Below are positions 1 to 5,872 of a DNA stretch of 16,351 nt, piece by piece (position 1 is the stretch's first letter; every line of letters starts with the position of its first letter). This DNA comes from Candidatus Bathyarchaeota archaeon (GTDB taxonomy: Archaea; Thermoproteota; Bathyarchaeia; TCS64), in contig JAFGTA010000006.1 of the NCBI GenBank assembly GCA_016934355.1, positions 1 through 16,351 of the forward strand. The letters run 5' to 3'. The translations under genes were made by a program, and so were the position numbers. The notes under the pieces are model-generated. The model was not told where the DNA came from and did not search any database. It was given only the letters and a program-made list of their open reading frames with translations.

Positions 1-398
1 ATCCTGTCGATCTTGTTGGCCGCGACTATGAAGGGAACCTTCCTTGACTTTAGGATGCTCAATGATTCGTAGGTCTGGTTCTCGAAGCCGTGCATCGCAT
101 CGACCACCAGGATGGCGATGTCGGCTACGCTGCCCCCCCTGCTTCTCAGGTTGGCGAAGGCTTCATGGCCCGGCGTGTCCACGACCAGTAGACCGGGTAC
201 CTTGACGTTGAAGTTGACGTTCTGCATCAGCTGCCGGGTTATAGCCACGAGGGTGTCAAAGGGGAAGTAGCTGGCTCCTATCTGCTGGGTGAGGCCGCCT
301 GCCTCCCTTAGCTGCACTGCTGTGCCTCTGATCTTGTCGAGGAGGCTTGTCTTCCCCGTGTCTACGTGGCCCAGCATGCAGACTATCGGCTGTCTCAT
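1..398 (-). CDS. infB: Translation initiation factor aIF5B, N-terminal GTPase part (truncated by window edge)
   Basis: Encodes the first 132 residues of the archaeal/eukaryotic IF5B (IF2-like) GTPase, which promotes ribosomal subunit joining at initiation. All GTP-binding motifs expected this early are visible: P-loop GHVDTGKT, the [10 protein letters not shown] switch I region, G3 motif DTPGHEAF and G4 motif NKID at the very edge. The P-loop carries Thr where many archaeal homologues, as I remember them, have His (GHVDHGKT); Thr and the QQIGA stretch resemble eukaryotic eIF5B. The start is taken as ATG at 398, giving [10 protein letters not shown], which matches the usual family beginning. 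An in-frame GTG at 413 is possible, since an in-frame stop lies at 420-422. The rest of the gene lies off the left side. It follows the HTH gene by 62 bases but has its own TATA-like sequence. Confidence 0.95.
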   Translation of the reverse strand, partial: MRQPIVCMLGHVDTGKTSLLDKIRGTAVQLREAGGLTQQIGASYFPFDTLVAITRQLMQNVNFNVKVPGLLVVDTPGHEAFANLRSRGGSVADIAILVVDAMHGFENQTYESLSILKSRKVPFIVAANKIDR

Positions 399-437
399 CG
401 GCACCTTGAACACCCGGCACTATGAACAACAAAACTG

Positions 438-446
438 TTAATATAG
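438..446 (-). promoter_or_regulatory. TATA-like promoter element of the aIF5B gene
   Basis: On the minus strand this reads CTATATTAA in the 62-base gap between the HTH gene and aIF5B. Transcription would be expected to begin about 26 bases away, near 416, just ahead of the GTG at 413 and 18 bases from the ATG at 398. Inferred from position and AT-richness only. Confidence 0.4.
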
Positions 447-460
447 GTATCTGGGCTCAT

Positions 461-1150
461 CTAATACCTCTTCTTGGTCCTCGTGAGTAGGAGGTACGGC
501 ATCAGCCTGTCCATAACCTTGCCGTGGGCCTTCTTGAGGTGGTCCTGAAGCGTCGTCCTGGGGACTCGCAGCCGGTCAGCCATCTCCTGTACGTTGATCT
601 CACGCGGGAACTTGTAGTAACCATAGTTATAGGCTGAGACCAAGGCACTCACCTGTTTCTCAGTGAGGTCGCTGAACAGGGCACTCGTGGGCAGCGTCAT
701 CAGCTCGGCGAGGGTTTTGTCCAAGGTCGTCTTCTTGACGACCTCGACCGTGAACCCCCTCTCGTGGAGCCTTGTGAACAACCCCTCCACGTCCCCGTGG
801 TCGAACGCGATGAAGTGGTAGTGCTCCCAGCCCTCCCTGTGGACGACGGGGGACAACGGGTACAGGTTGAACTCGTCCAGGCAGCTGAGCACGGAGTCCT
901 CGTCCAAGCACACGCATCTACGGATCACGGTGAGGCTTTCGCCGTCGCCCCTAACCTCAGTTAGTGCCTCGACGAACTCGTAGAGGGCGTCTACTGCAGC
1001 GTCGTACTCGGAGTCGTCGCCCACTTTTAGCTCAAGCACCTCGGTCTCCCGGTTGCACCACACGTAGATGCTGGCGGAGGGATAGTCTTCGGTGAGCCGG
1101 AGGTAGGGGCAGTCGTGCCTTACCCTGAGCGCCACCTCGTACAGGACCAT
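461..1150 (-). CDS. Bacterio-opsin activator-type HTH (HTH_10) transcriptional regulator
   Basis: A 229-residue protein whose C-terminal part (about 162-220) is a bat-type HTH_10 domain: LTEKQVSALVSAY, then INVQEMADRLRVPRTTLQDHL. This is the family signature of archaeal regulators related to halobacterial Bat. The N-terminal 150 residues look like the ligand- or signal-sensing part common in these proteins, with an HDCPYL motif at 12-17 and Cys at 14, 32, 79, 81 and 90 that might bind metal or sense redox. It starts at ATG 1150 with essentially no leader if the TATA-like CTTTATTCG (minus strand, about 1171-1179) is used. It is divergent from the Cys-rich protein gene, whose control region it probably shares, so that gene is a natural candidate target (inference). 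It lies upstream of aIF5B in the same direction. Its ligand and targets are unknown. Confidence 0.85.
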   Translation of the reverse strand: MVLYEVALRVRHDCPYLRLTEDYPSASIYVWCNRETEVLELKVGDDSEYDAAVDALYEFVEALTEVRGDGESLTVIRRCVCLDEDSVLSCLDEFNLYPLSPVVHREGWEHYHFIAFDHGDVEGLFTRLHERGFTVEVVKKTTLDKTLAELMTLPTSALFSDLTEKQVSALVSAYNYGYYKFPREINVQEMADRLRVPRTTLQDHLKKAHGKVMDRLMPYLLLTRTKKRY

Positions 1151-1170
1151 GATGGTTCATAAGCGTCTGC

Positions 1171-1179
1171 GAATAAAGG
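1171..1179 (-). promoter_or_regulatory. TATA-like element of the HTH gene in the divergent control region
   Basis: On the minus strand the sequence reads CCTTTATTC, centred about 25 bases before ATG 1150. That fits a leaderless transcript, which is common in archaea. Read on the plus strand the same segment (gaataaagg) would place a start near 1200, which would argue for the ATG at 1238 of the divergent gene. Weak evidence by sequence alone. Confidence 0.35.
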
Positions 1180-1237
1180 TGTGTCCACGTCATATGACGT
1201 TACAAAGGTTATAGCGGCTGCCTCGAATTCCAAGGCG

Positions 1238-1741
1238 ATGCATATGGCGGACAGGAGCCTCGACGCATCCATGCTGCGTAAGCTGGACGAGAAAGGCAGG
1301 TACCATCTACTCATGCGCCGCGCAGGCGTGCTCTCCAACGCGCTCCTAGAAGGGGTGAGCAGGCTTGACGGCGAGTGCATGAAGGACGTTATGGAGATGT
1401 GCGGTAGGTCGTGCGCCGCAGCCACAGGCAACTTAGAGGAGGCGGAGAGGATAGCTTCGCTGGGTCTCAGCCTAGAGGAGAAGCTTGACCGGCTCAACGC
1501 CAAAGAAGTCTGGTGCGGCAGATGGGTGTACGACGGAGAGAAGTTAGAGGCCGTCTGCGGGAGATGCGGCTGCCCCCTCGTCACCAACGGAGTCGTCGAG
1601 CTGAGTGGAACCATGTGCCATTGCTCAAGGGGCTGGGTGAAGGCTGTCTTCGAGACGCTGCTGGGTAAACCGGTCTCGGTGGAGCTCTTGGACTCCATCG
1701 GCCTCGGGGGCGACTCTTGCAGGTTCGCCGTCACCTTCTAA
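1238..1741 (+). CDS. Cys-rich small protein, DUF6144/V4R-like C-terminal pattern, unknown function
   Basis: Soluble protein of 167 residues from ATG 1238. It carries ten cysteines, at 47, 55, 59, 93, 107, 110, 112, 127, 129 and 161. The core is CGRCGCPLV (107-115), then CHCSRGWVKAVFE (127-139) and GKPVSVELLDSIGLGGDSC (143-161) with CRF near the end. The GKPV-VEL-SI-GG-CRF ending resembles small-molecule-binding V4R/ATC-hydrolase-like proteins and, as far as I recall, the uncharacterised DUF6144 family. The cysteine groups suggest zinc or iron-sulfur binding, which is inference. The start is uncertain: an in-frame GTG at 1181 would add 19 residues, but their codons are less GC-rich at the third position than the rest. 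ATG 1244 is a further option, with AAGG 8 bases ahead. It is divergent from the bat-type regulator. Confidence 0.75.
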   Translation: MHMADRSLDASMLRKLDEKGRYHLLMRRAGVLSNALLEGVSRLDGECMKDVMEMCGRSCAAATGNLEEAERIASLGLSLEEKLDRLNAKEVWCGRWVYDGEKLEAVCGRCGCPLVTNGVVELSGTMCHCSRGWVKAVFETLLGKPVSVELLDSIGLGGDSCRFAVTF

Positions 1742-1782
1742 CCAGTTCACGTCATGTGTCGGTGGTCGCCGATTTCATCCCC

Positions 1783-1810
1783 AGTAGACATTGATCTCGA
1801 TAGTAGACAT
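1783..1810 (+). repeat. Direct repeat AGTAGACAT x2, 19-base period, upstream of dppD
   Basis: AGTAGACAT occurs exactly at 1783-1791 and 1802-1810, separated by 10 bases. The 19-base period is close to two helical turns, so both copies would face the same side of the helix. It lies about 90 bases before the dppD start and 50 bases before the TATA-like box, where archaeal activator sites are found. A binding role is inference. Confidence 0.45.
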
Positions 1811-1856
1811 GGGCCTCGACTGAATCTCATCAGCCTAGCCATAACCACCGATCCTA

Positions 1857-1867
1857 AGTTTGATAAA
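1857..1867 (+). promoter_or_regulatory. TATA-like box of the dppD-dppF operon
   Basis: AGTTTGATAAA lies about 35-40 bases before ATG 1899. Transcription would begin near 1888, giving a short leader that contains the GAGG ribosome-binding site at 1888-1891. The assignment is by position and composition. Confidence 0.4.
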
Positions 1868-1868
1868 C

Positions 1869-1880
1869 GTAAGCGCTTAC
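1869..1880 (+). promoter_or_regulatory. Perfect 12-bp palindrome, candidate operator of dppDF
   Basis: GTAAGCGCTTAC is its own reverse complement over all 12 bases. It sits between the TATA-like box and the Shine-Dalgarno sequence of dppD, the position of a repressor site that blocks polymerase. The regulator is not identified. Confidence 0.5.
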
Positions 1881-1898
1881 TTGATCCGAGGAACTCAG

Positions 1899-2867
1899 AT
1901 GCCTATCCTGAACGTACAAGATCTCCGCATGTACTACTCCACCCTCAAAGGAGACGTCAAGGCAGTCGACGGCGTCGACTTGGAGGTAGAGAAGGGAGAG
2001 GCCCTCGGCCTAGTCGGGGAGTCGGGGTGCGGGAAGACCACGTTCGCCCTCTCCATACTCAGGCTCCTCCCATATAACGGACGGTTCGTCGGCGGCAAGA
2101 TACTGTTCGACGGCGACGACATGCTGACGGTCGACGACAAGACGTTCAACAAGGAGTACCGGTGGAAGAGGCTGTCGTACGTGTTTCAGGGGGCCATGAA
2201 CGCCATGAACCCCGTCTTCAGGGTAGGCGACCAGATAGCTGAGGCCATACTGCTGCACGAGGACGTTGGAAAGGAGGAGGCGATGGAAAGGGTCAGAGGT
2301 CTCTTCAGCCTCGTGGGCATAGACCCGGACCGCGTCACAAACTACCCCCACGAGTTCAGCGGCGGCATGAAGCAGAGGGCGATGATTGCCATGGCTCTCG
2401 CATGCAACCCGGAGTTTATTATCGCTGACGAGCCCACCACAGCGCTGGACGTCATCGTCCAGGCCCAGACGCTGCAGGTGATAAACGACCTGCGGGCCAA
2501 GCTGGGGCTCACCATGATGCTCATCACCCACGACCTCTCGGTGGTGGCGCAGACTTGCACCACCTGCGCCATAATGTACGCGGGGAGGATCGTGGAGTAC
2601 GCCGACATCGACACGGTGTTCTCGGAGCCGAAGCACCCGTACACCAAGGCGCTGATAGGGGCTTTCCCGAGCATAAAGGAGGCGAGACGGGAGCTGGTCT
2701 CCATCAAGGGGACGCCGCCCAACCTCCTGGACCCGCCGATGGGGTGCAGGTTCAACCCACGCTGCCCCTACTCCATGGACATATGCAAAGAAGATGTGCC
2801 AAAGTTCACCAGCCTCGGGGGCAGACACTATGCAGCCTGCCACCTTCTTACAGGAGGAGACGCATAA
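1899..2867 (+). CDS. dppD: Peptide ABC importer ATP-binding protein, DppD/OppD type
   Basis: A 322-residue cytoplasmic ATPase that drives a dipeptide/oligopeptide-type importer. Visible motifs are Walker A GESGCGKTT (40-48), a Q-loop in VFQGAMNAMNPV, signature FSGGMKQR, Walker B FIIADEPTTALD and the H-loop LITHDLS. The C-terminal oligopeptide-transporter extension has cysteines at 283, 289, 296 and 314 (C-x5-C-x6-C-x17-C). That arrangement binds a 4Fe-4S cluster in studied OppD/DppD proteins. ATG 1899 is chosen because GAGG at 1888-1891 precedes it by 7 bases. A TTG 39 bases upstream would put the palindrome and the TATA-like box inside the gene. It ends one base before dppF, so the two ATPases are surely one operon. 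The permeases and binding protein of the same system lie further on at 5873-10031. The true substrate could be peptides, sugars or nickel-type ligands. Confidence 0.93.
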   Translation: MPILNVQDLRMYYSTLKGDVKAVDGVDLEVEKGEALGLVGESGCGKTTFALSILRLLPYNGRFVGGKILFDGDDMLTVDDKTFNKEYRWKRLSYVFQGAMNAMNPVFRVGDQIAEAILLHEDVGKEEAMERVRGLFSLVGIDPDRVTNYPHEFSGGMKQRAMIAMALACNPEFIIADEPTTALDVIVQAQTLQVINDLRAKLGLTMMLITHDLSVVAQTCTTCAIMYAGRIVEYADIDTVFSEPKHPYTKALIGAFPSIKEARRELVSIKGTPPNLLDPPMGCRFNPRCPYSMDICKEDVPKFTSLGGRHYAACHLLTGGDA

Positions 2868-2868
2868 G

Positions 2869-3861
2869 ATGGAAGGCCAGGCAGCCGAGCTCAGCGTAGT
2901 GGACCTTAAGAAGTGGTTCCCGGTGAGGAAGAGCTTCGTGTCCACGCTGACGTCGAAGGAGACCAAGTACGTTAAGGCGGTGGACGGAGTCAGCTTCGAC
3001 ATCGCCAAGGGCGAGATATTCGCCCTCGCCGGCGAGAGCGGCTGCGGAAAGACCACCACCGGTAAGACCCTGCTCAGGCTGCTTGAGCCCACGGGCGGCC
3101 ACATCTACTTCCAGGGACAGGACATCACTGACATAGGGAAGCGGGAGATGAAGGACCTCAGGAGGAGGATGCAGATCGTCTACCAGGACCCCTACGAGTC
3201 CCTGAACCCCAGGATGACGGTCCACGACATAATCGCGGAGCCCATCAGCATCCACGGACTCGCGGACACCACGGCCGAGGTGGACGAACTCATCTACAGG
3301 TCCCTGAAGGACGTAGAGCTGGTGCCGCCTGAGGAGTTCATAGGCAGGTTCCCCCACGAGCTGAGCGGCGGCCAGAGGCAGAGGGTCGCCCTCGCCCGGA
3401 CGATGGTGATGAACCCCGAGTTCATCGTAGCCGACGAGCCCATCTCGATGCTGGACGTATCCATACGGGCGGGGCTCCTCAAGATTATGCTCAAGTCTGG
3501 GGAGGCGAAGGGCGTAACCTACCTGTTCATCACACACGACCTAGCCTACGCCCGCCACATTTGCGACAGGGGTGCCATCATGTACTTGGGTAAGATCGTT
3601 GAGTTGTCGGACATGGACGGCCTCGTGAACAACCCGCTGCACCCCTACACGGTCGCATTAATGGCGGCGGTGCCCGTGCCCGACCCCAAGATCGAGAAGG
3701 CGAAGGCCATCATAGGCGGCGAGGTGCCGACGCCCATCGACCCCCCGTCAGGGTGCAGGTTCCACCCAAGGTGCCCCAAGGTGACGGACCTATGCAAAAA
3801 AGAGGAGCCCAAGCTGAAGGAGCACGAGAAAGGCCACTTCGTGGCCTGCCACCACGTCTAA
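2869..3861 (+). CDS. dppF: Peptide ABC importer ATP-binding protein, DppF/OppF type
   Basis: A 330-residue second ATPase, expected to pair with DppD as a heterodimer under the DppB-DppC permeases. It shows Walker A GESGCGKTTTGKTLLRLL, the Q-loop region IVYQDPYESLNPR typical of DppF, signature LSGGQRQRVALAR, Walker B FIVADEPISMLDVS and H-loop FITHDLAYAR. The C-terminal extension again has four cysteines (296, 302, 309, 327) matching the iron-sulfur pattern of its partner. ATG 2869 is preceded by GGAGGA at 2853-2858. Its start lies one base after the dppD stop, indicating coupled translation. The next gene is convergent and only 14 bases away. Assignment to F rather than D rests on the YQDPYESLNPR sequence and gene order. 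Confidence 0.93.
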   Translation: MEGQAAELSVVDLKKWFPVRKSFVSTLTSKETKYVKAVDGVSFDIAKGEIFALAGESGCGKTTTGKTLLRLLEPTGGHIYFQGQDITDIGKREMKDLRRRMQIVYQDPYESLNPRMTVHDIIAEPISIHGLADTTAEVDELIYRSLKDVELVPPEEFIGRFPHELSGGQRQRVALARTMVMNPEFIVADEPISMLDVSIRAGLLKIMLKSGEAKGVTYLFITHDLAYARHICDRGAIMYLGKIVELSDMDGLVNNPLHPYTVALMAAVPVPDPKIEKAKAIIGGEVPTPIDPPSGCRFHPRCPKVTDLCKKEEPKLKEHEKGHFVACHHV

Positions 3862-3875
3862 ACGCCTCCTAGACT

Positions 3876-5240
3876 CTATCTAGTTACTCGGGCCACGGTC
3901 GAGGCGCACCTGAACCGAAGCAGCGTCTCGCCGAACAGAGTGTCAACGTACCCGACGCCCGCGACGGTCCAGTCCCAGCTGTCGTCTCTCACTGCCTCGT
4001 CGATGGTGAATCCTCTATCCGCGGGAAGCGCCACAGTCTCCCCGAAGAACACCGTCTCCCCCGGGGCTACGGGCGGTATCTGGTTGAGGGTCATCTGGGT
4101 CATGTACTTGCCGTTCAGCTTCACGTCGAACTCGACCCTCTTAACGGTCAGGGTCTCAGGCGTCGGGTTGGTGACGGAGACGTTAACGTACAGGACGGCG
4201 CCCTGCCCCCTCTGGAAGCCTGTGGCCTCCACAGCCACCTCGGTCTTCATTATGAGGTTGTATGTTGAGAGGTACTGGTTGACCATGACGCCAGTGGCGA
4301 GCAGAGAGACCGCCGCGACCAGCAGGATGACTGCGTAGCCGTACTTCTCCCGTATGCCTCTGTCGTCCTCGGCGTCTGATTCCCGTGGCTTTAGCTCGGG
4401 TGAACCTATCAGCTCCAACCTTTCTCCTGTCCCCAGCCGGGAGACTAGAAAGATCAGACCCCTTCCGGAGATATAAGACAGCGTGAATATCAGCACAATC
4501 GAGGCTACACCGATCTCCGGGGGCATGGGCAGGCCGTACCTCATGACAGTTGTTAACACGAAGAACATGTGTAGCAGAATCCAGAACATGGAGACCATCT
4601 CGGACGCCCTCTCAGGCTCCAGCAGCTGGCTGAAGATGCCGCGTAGGATCAGTGACAGCGAGTACGTGTACGCCGCAAGTAACGTGACGCCCAGCGCCCC
4701 TATGAGCAGCCTAGGCACGGGCACCTCCTCGATGAGGTCGAGGATGTCGCCGAAGGGGTGGACCGAGCCCACCACAAGGTAGACCATCGAGTTGAGGTAC
4801 GTCCAGAAGCTCAGCCAGAACACCGAGACCGTGGCGAGGGGATGGCTGATGCTTCTGCGGAGGAGCAGTGACTGACCCAGCACGGTCAGGAGTGTGTCGC
4901 TGAGGATGCCCGCCACCGCTATCAACGCAATCTGGCCGCCCGTGGGGCCGTCGAGCACCCACGTGGTGTGCGACAGGCTGAAGGGCCACTCGAAGCTGAT
5001 GAATACCCCCTTGACACTGCCGCCCAACGCGAGTACCATGAGGGCGTGGCCCGCCTCGTGGGTGAACTCCCCGAGTATCTTCATGACTAGGCCGATGAAG
5101 AGGAACGACAACAGAAACCGGGCGTACATCCTCCTCTTTTCGCCCCAACCGGTCTCCACAGTCACCCCGTCGGCCTCCGCACTTTCATTTAAATAGGATA
5201 AATGGCGTCTGAACCAAAACTGTGTATTAGGTGGCGCCAT
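3876..5240 (-). CDS. Multi-pass membrane metalloprotease candidate (M50-like, HEAGH) with C-terminal LEA14-like domain
   Basis: A 454-residue integral membrane protein. HEAGH at 61-65 lies in a hydrophobic helix, as in site-2/M50 intramembrane proteases. N150 followed by HPFGD (161-165) could supply the third ligand, resembling the N...P..DG motif of that family but lacking the usual form. Hydrophobic helices are near 40-57, 103-126, 136-158, 176-200, 215-233, 244-266 and 302-322. Residues about 333-446 form a probable extracellular beta-sandwich with VSVTNPTPETLTVKRVEFDV, reminiscent of LEA14/NDR1-like domains. The start at 5240 has GGTGGAG 4 bases upstream; ATG 5129 is an alternative because ATTTAAAT (5187-5194) could be its TATA box. 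It is convergent with dppF and divergent from a small membrane protein. Placement between the two halves of a peptide importer hints at peptide generation, but the role is unproven. Confidence 0.7.
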   Translation of the reverse strand: MAPPNTQFWFRRHLSYLNESAEADGVTVETGWGEKRRMYARFLLSFLFIGLVMKILGEFTHEAGHALMVLALGGSVKGVFISFEWPFSLSHTTWVLDGPTGGQIALIAVAGILSDTLLTVLGQSLLLRRSISHPLATVSVFWLSFWTYLNSMVYLVVGSVHPFGDILDLIEEVPVPRLLIGALGVTLLAAYTYSLSLILRGIFSQLLEPERASEMVSMFWILLHMFFVLTTVMRYGLPMPPEIGVASIVLIFTLSYISGRGLIFLVSRLGTGERLELIGSPELKPRESDAEDDRGIREKYGYAVILLVAAVSLLATGVMVNQYLSTYNLIMKTEVAVEATGFQRGQGAVLYVNVSVTNPTPETLTVKRVEFDVKLNGKYMTQMTLNQIPPVAPGETVFFGETVALPADRGFTIDEAVRDDSWDWTVAGVGYVDTLFGETLLRFRCASTVARVTR

Positions 5241-5271
5241 TTAACTCCACCTAGGAGCCGGTCAAGACGCC

Positions 5272-5288
5272 GCGCCTTCAAGAGGCGC
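5272..5288. promoter_or_regulatory. Inverted repeat GCGCCT-N5-AGGCGC in divergent promoter region
   Basis: Six-base GC-rich arms at 5272-5277 and 5283-5288 are exactly complementary. The repeat lies between the protease gene and the small membrane protein gene and abuts the AT-rich TATA-like segment at 5289-5299. It could be an operator serving both directions. Pairing is exact; function is inferred. Confidence 0.45.
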
Positions 5289-5299
5289 TAAACTTTAAT
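5289..5299 (+). promoter_or_regulatory. TATA-like box of the small membrane protein gene, possibly used in both directions
   Basis: TAAACTTTAAT is centred 30 bases ahead of ATG 5324, which predicts a nearly leaderless transcript. On the minus strand it reads ATTAAAGTTTA and would start RNA near 5268. That gives a 27-base leader holding the GGTGGAG site of the protease gene. Confidence 0.4.
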
Positions 5300-5323
5300 C
5301 GACAGGTTCAACTACATTCCACG

Positions 5324-5707
5324 ATGCCTATCACAGAGAAACTTGGGCCTGTGGCTCTGGTGTTGGCGAGCTCTGTCATCATCAACATGGGCTTGTTCGC
5401 ATCTAACCTCTACGCAGTGCCCGGCGTATTGACCACCATACTGGTGCCGTGCACCCTGGTGATGTGCATCGGCTGGTTCCAGAGGAGCATGAGGAGAACC
5501 ATCGTGCTCACGTTCTCTGTCATCGTGGTGTCCGCGGCGATGCTCCTGCTCACCCTGTCTGCGCCCGTGGTGTTCGGCGTCATCGAGGACCCGGGGTACA
5601 GGCAGCTCTTCGTCTACGCCGCGTTCCTGAAGGTGGTGCAATACACTCTCGTGACCGCGTTTTTTACGTTGTTGACGGCGCTCGTCGCGGGGCTTGCCTT
5701 CGAGTGA
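5324..5707 (+). CDS. Small hypothetical membrane protein with four predicted helices
   Basis: A 127-residue protein I do not recognise. It is almost entirely hydrophobic, with likely membrane helices near 8-30, 34-52, 58-82 and 98-125. Charged residues are few: RSMRR at about 54-58 would form a cytoplasmic loop and EDPGYRQ at about 88-94 the loop between helices three and four. No catalytic motif is visible. The start at ATG 5324 is supported by a TATA-like segment 30 bases upstream and by the absence of a Shine-Dalgarno site, which suggests leaderless translation. It is divergent from the metalloprotease candidate and read in the same direction as the downstream importer genes. A 165-base AT-rich gap with its own promoter separates it from dppA, so co-transcription is not required. 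An accessory role to either neighbour is only positional inference. Confidence 0.65.
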   Translation: MPITEKLGPVALVLASSVIINMGLFASNLYAVPGVLTTILVPCTLVMCIGWFQRSMRRTIVLTFSVIVVSAAMLLLTLSAPVVFGVIEDPGYRQLFVYAAFLKVVQYTLVTAFFTLLTALVAGLAFE

Positions 5708-5755
5708 GCCACAGGGAGTTCAAAATACTTCGTGACTAGAATTACTTGCATATTA

Positions 5756-5780
5756 TATCCTTTTATTAAGAAAAAACATT
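5756..5780 (+). terminator. T-rich stretch after the small membrane protein gene
   Basis: The sequence after 5707 becomes very AT-rich. T-runs near 5761-5764 and 5781-5786 are separated by an A-run around 5770-5776, so a weak A/T hairpin is possible. Archaeal termination commonly occurs at such T-runs. The exact end point cannot be read from sequence. Confidence 0.3.
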
Positions 5781-5830
5781 TTTTAAATATAAATAATTAG
5801 AGGTATATAGAATAAGGAGTTTCTAAAACG

Positions 5831-5866
5831 TTATATAAATATTAATCAATGTAATCCTGAGGAGAT
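5831..5866 (+). promoter_or_regulatory. dppA promoter and ribosome-binding site
   Basis: TTATATAAAT at 5831-5840 is the strongest TATA match in the window. GAGGAGAT at 5859-5866 is a strong Shine-Dalgarno site 6 bases before ATG 5873. A second AT-rich candidate, TTTAAATATAAATAA, lies at about 5784-5798 and would give a longer leader. Together they suggest high expression of the binding protein. Confidence 0.6.
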
Positions 5867-5872
5867 CGACTG

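Noticed and set aside
1120..1734. 204-codon minus-strand frame opposite the Cys-rich protein
   Set aside because: The Ser/Pro/Leu-rich translation lacks any fold motif, while the plus-strand reading has a conserved CGRCGCPL and GKPV-VEL pattern.
1761..1847. Distant inverted pair GGTGGT and ACCACC upstream of dppD
   Set aside because: Only six bases, about 75 bases apart, and expected by chance in GC-rich DNA.
1860..1898. TTG start for DppD
   Set aside because: The extra 13 residues cover the palindrome; ATG 1899 has a proper ribosome-binding site and the normal family beginning.
2010..3104. 364-codon open frame on the minus strand across dppD and dppF
   Set aside because: It is the antisense shadow of two genes with full ABC ATPase motifs, in GC-rich DNA where stop codons are rare; its translation has no domain.
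5708..5872. AT-rich 165-base gap as a possible replication origin
   Set aside because: No origin-recognition-box-like repeats and no Orc1/Cdc6 gene are seen nearby. It is explained by a T-rich terminator and a strong promoter.
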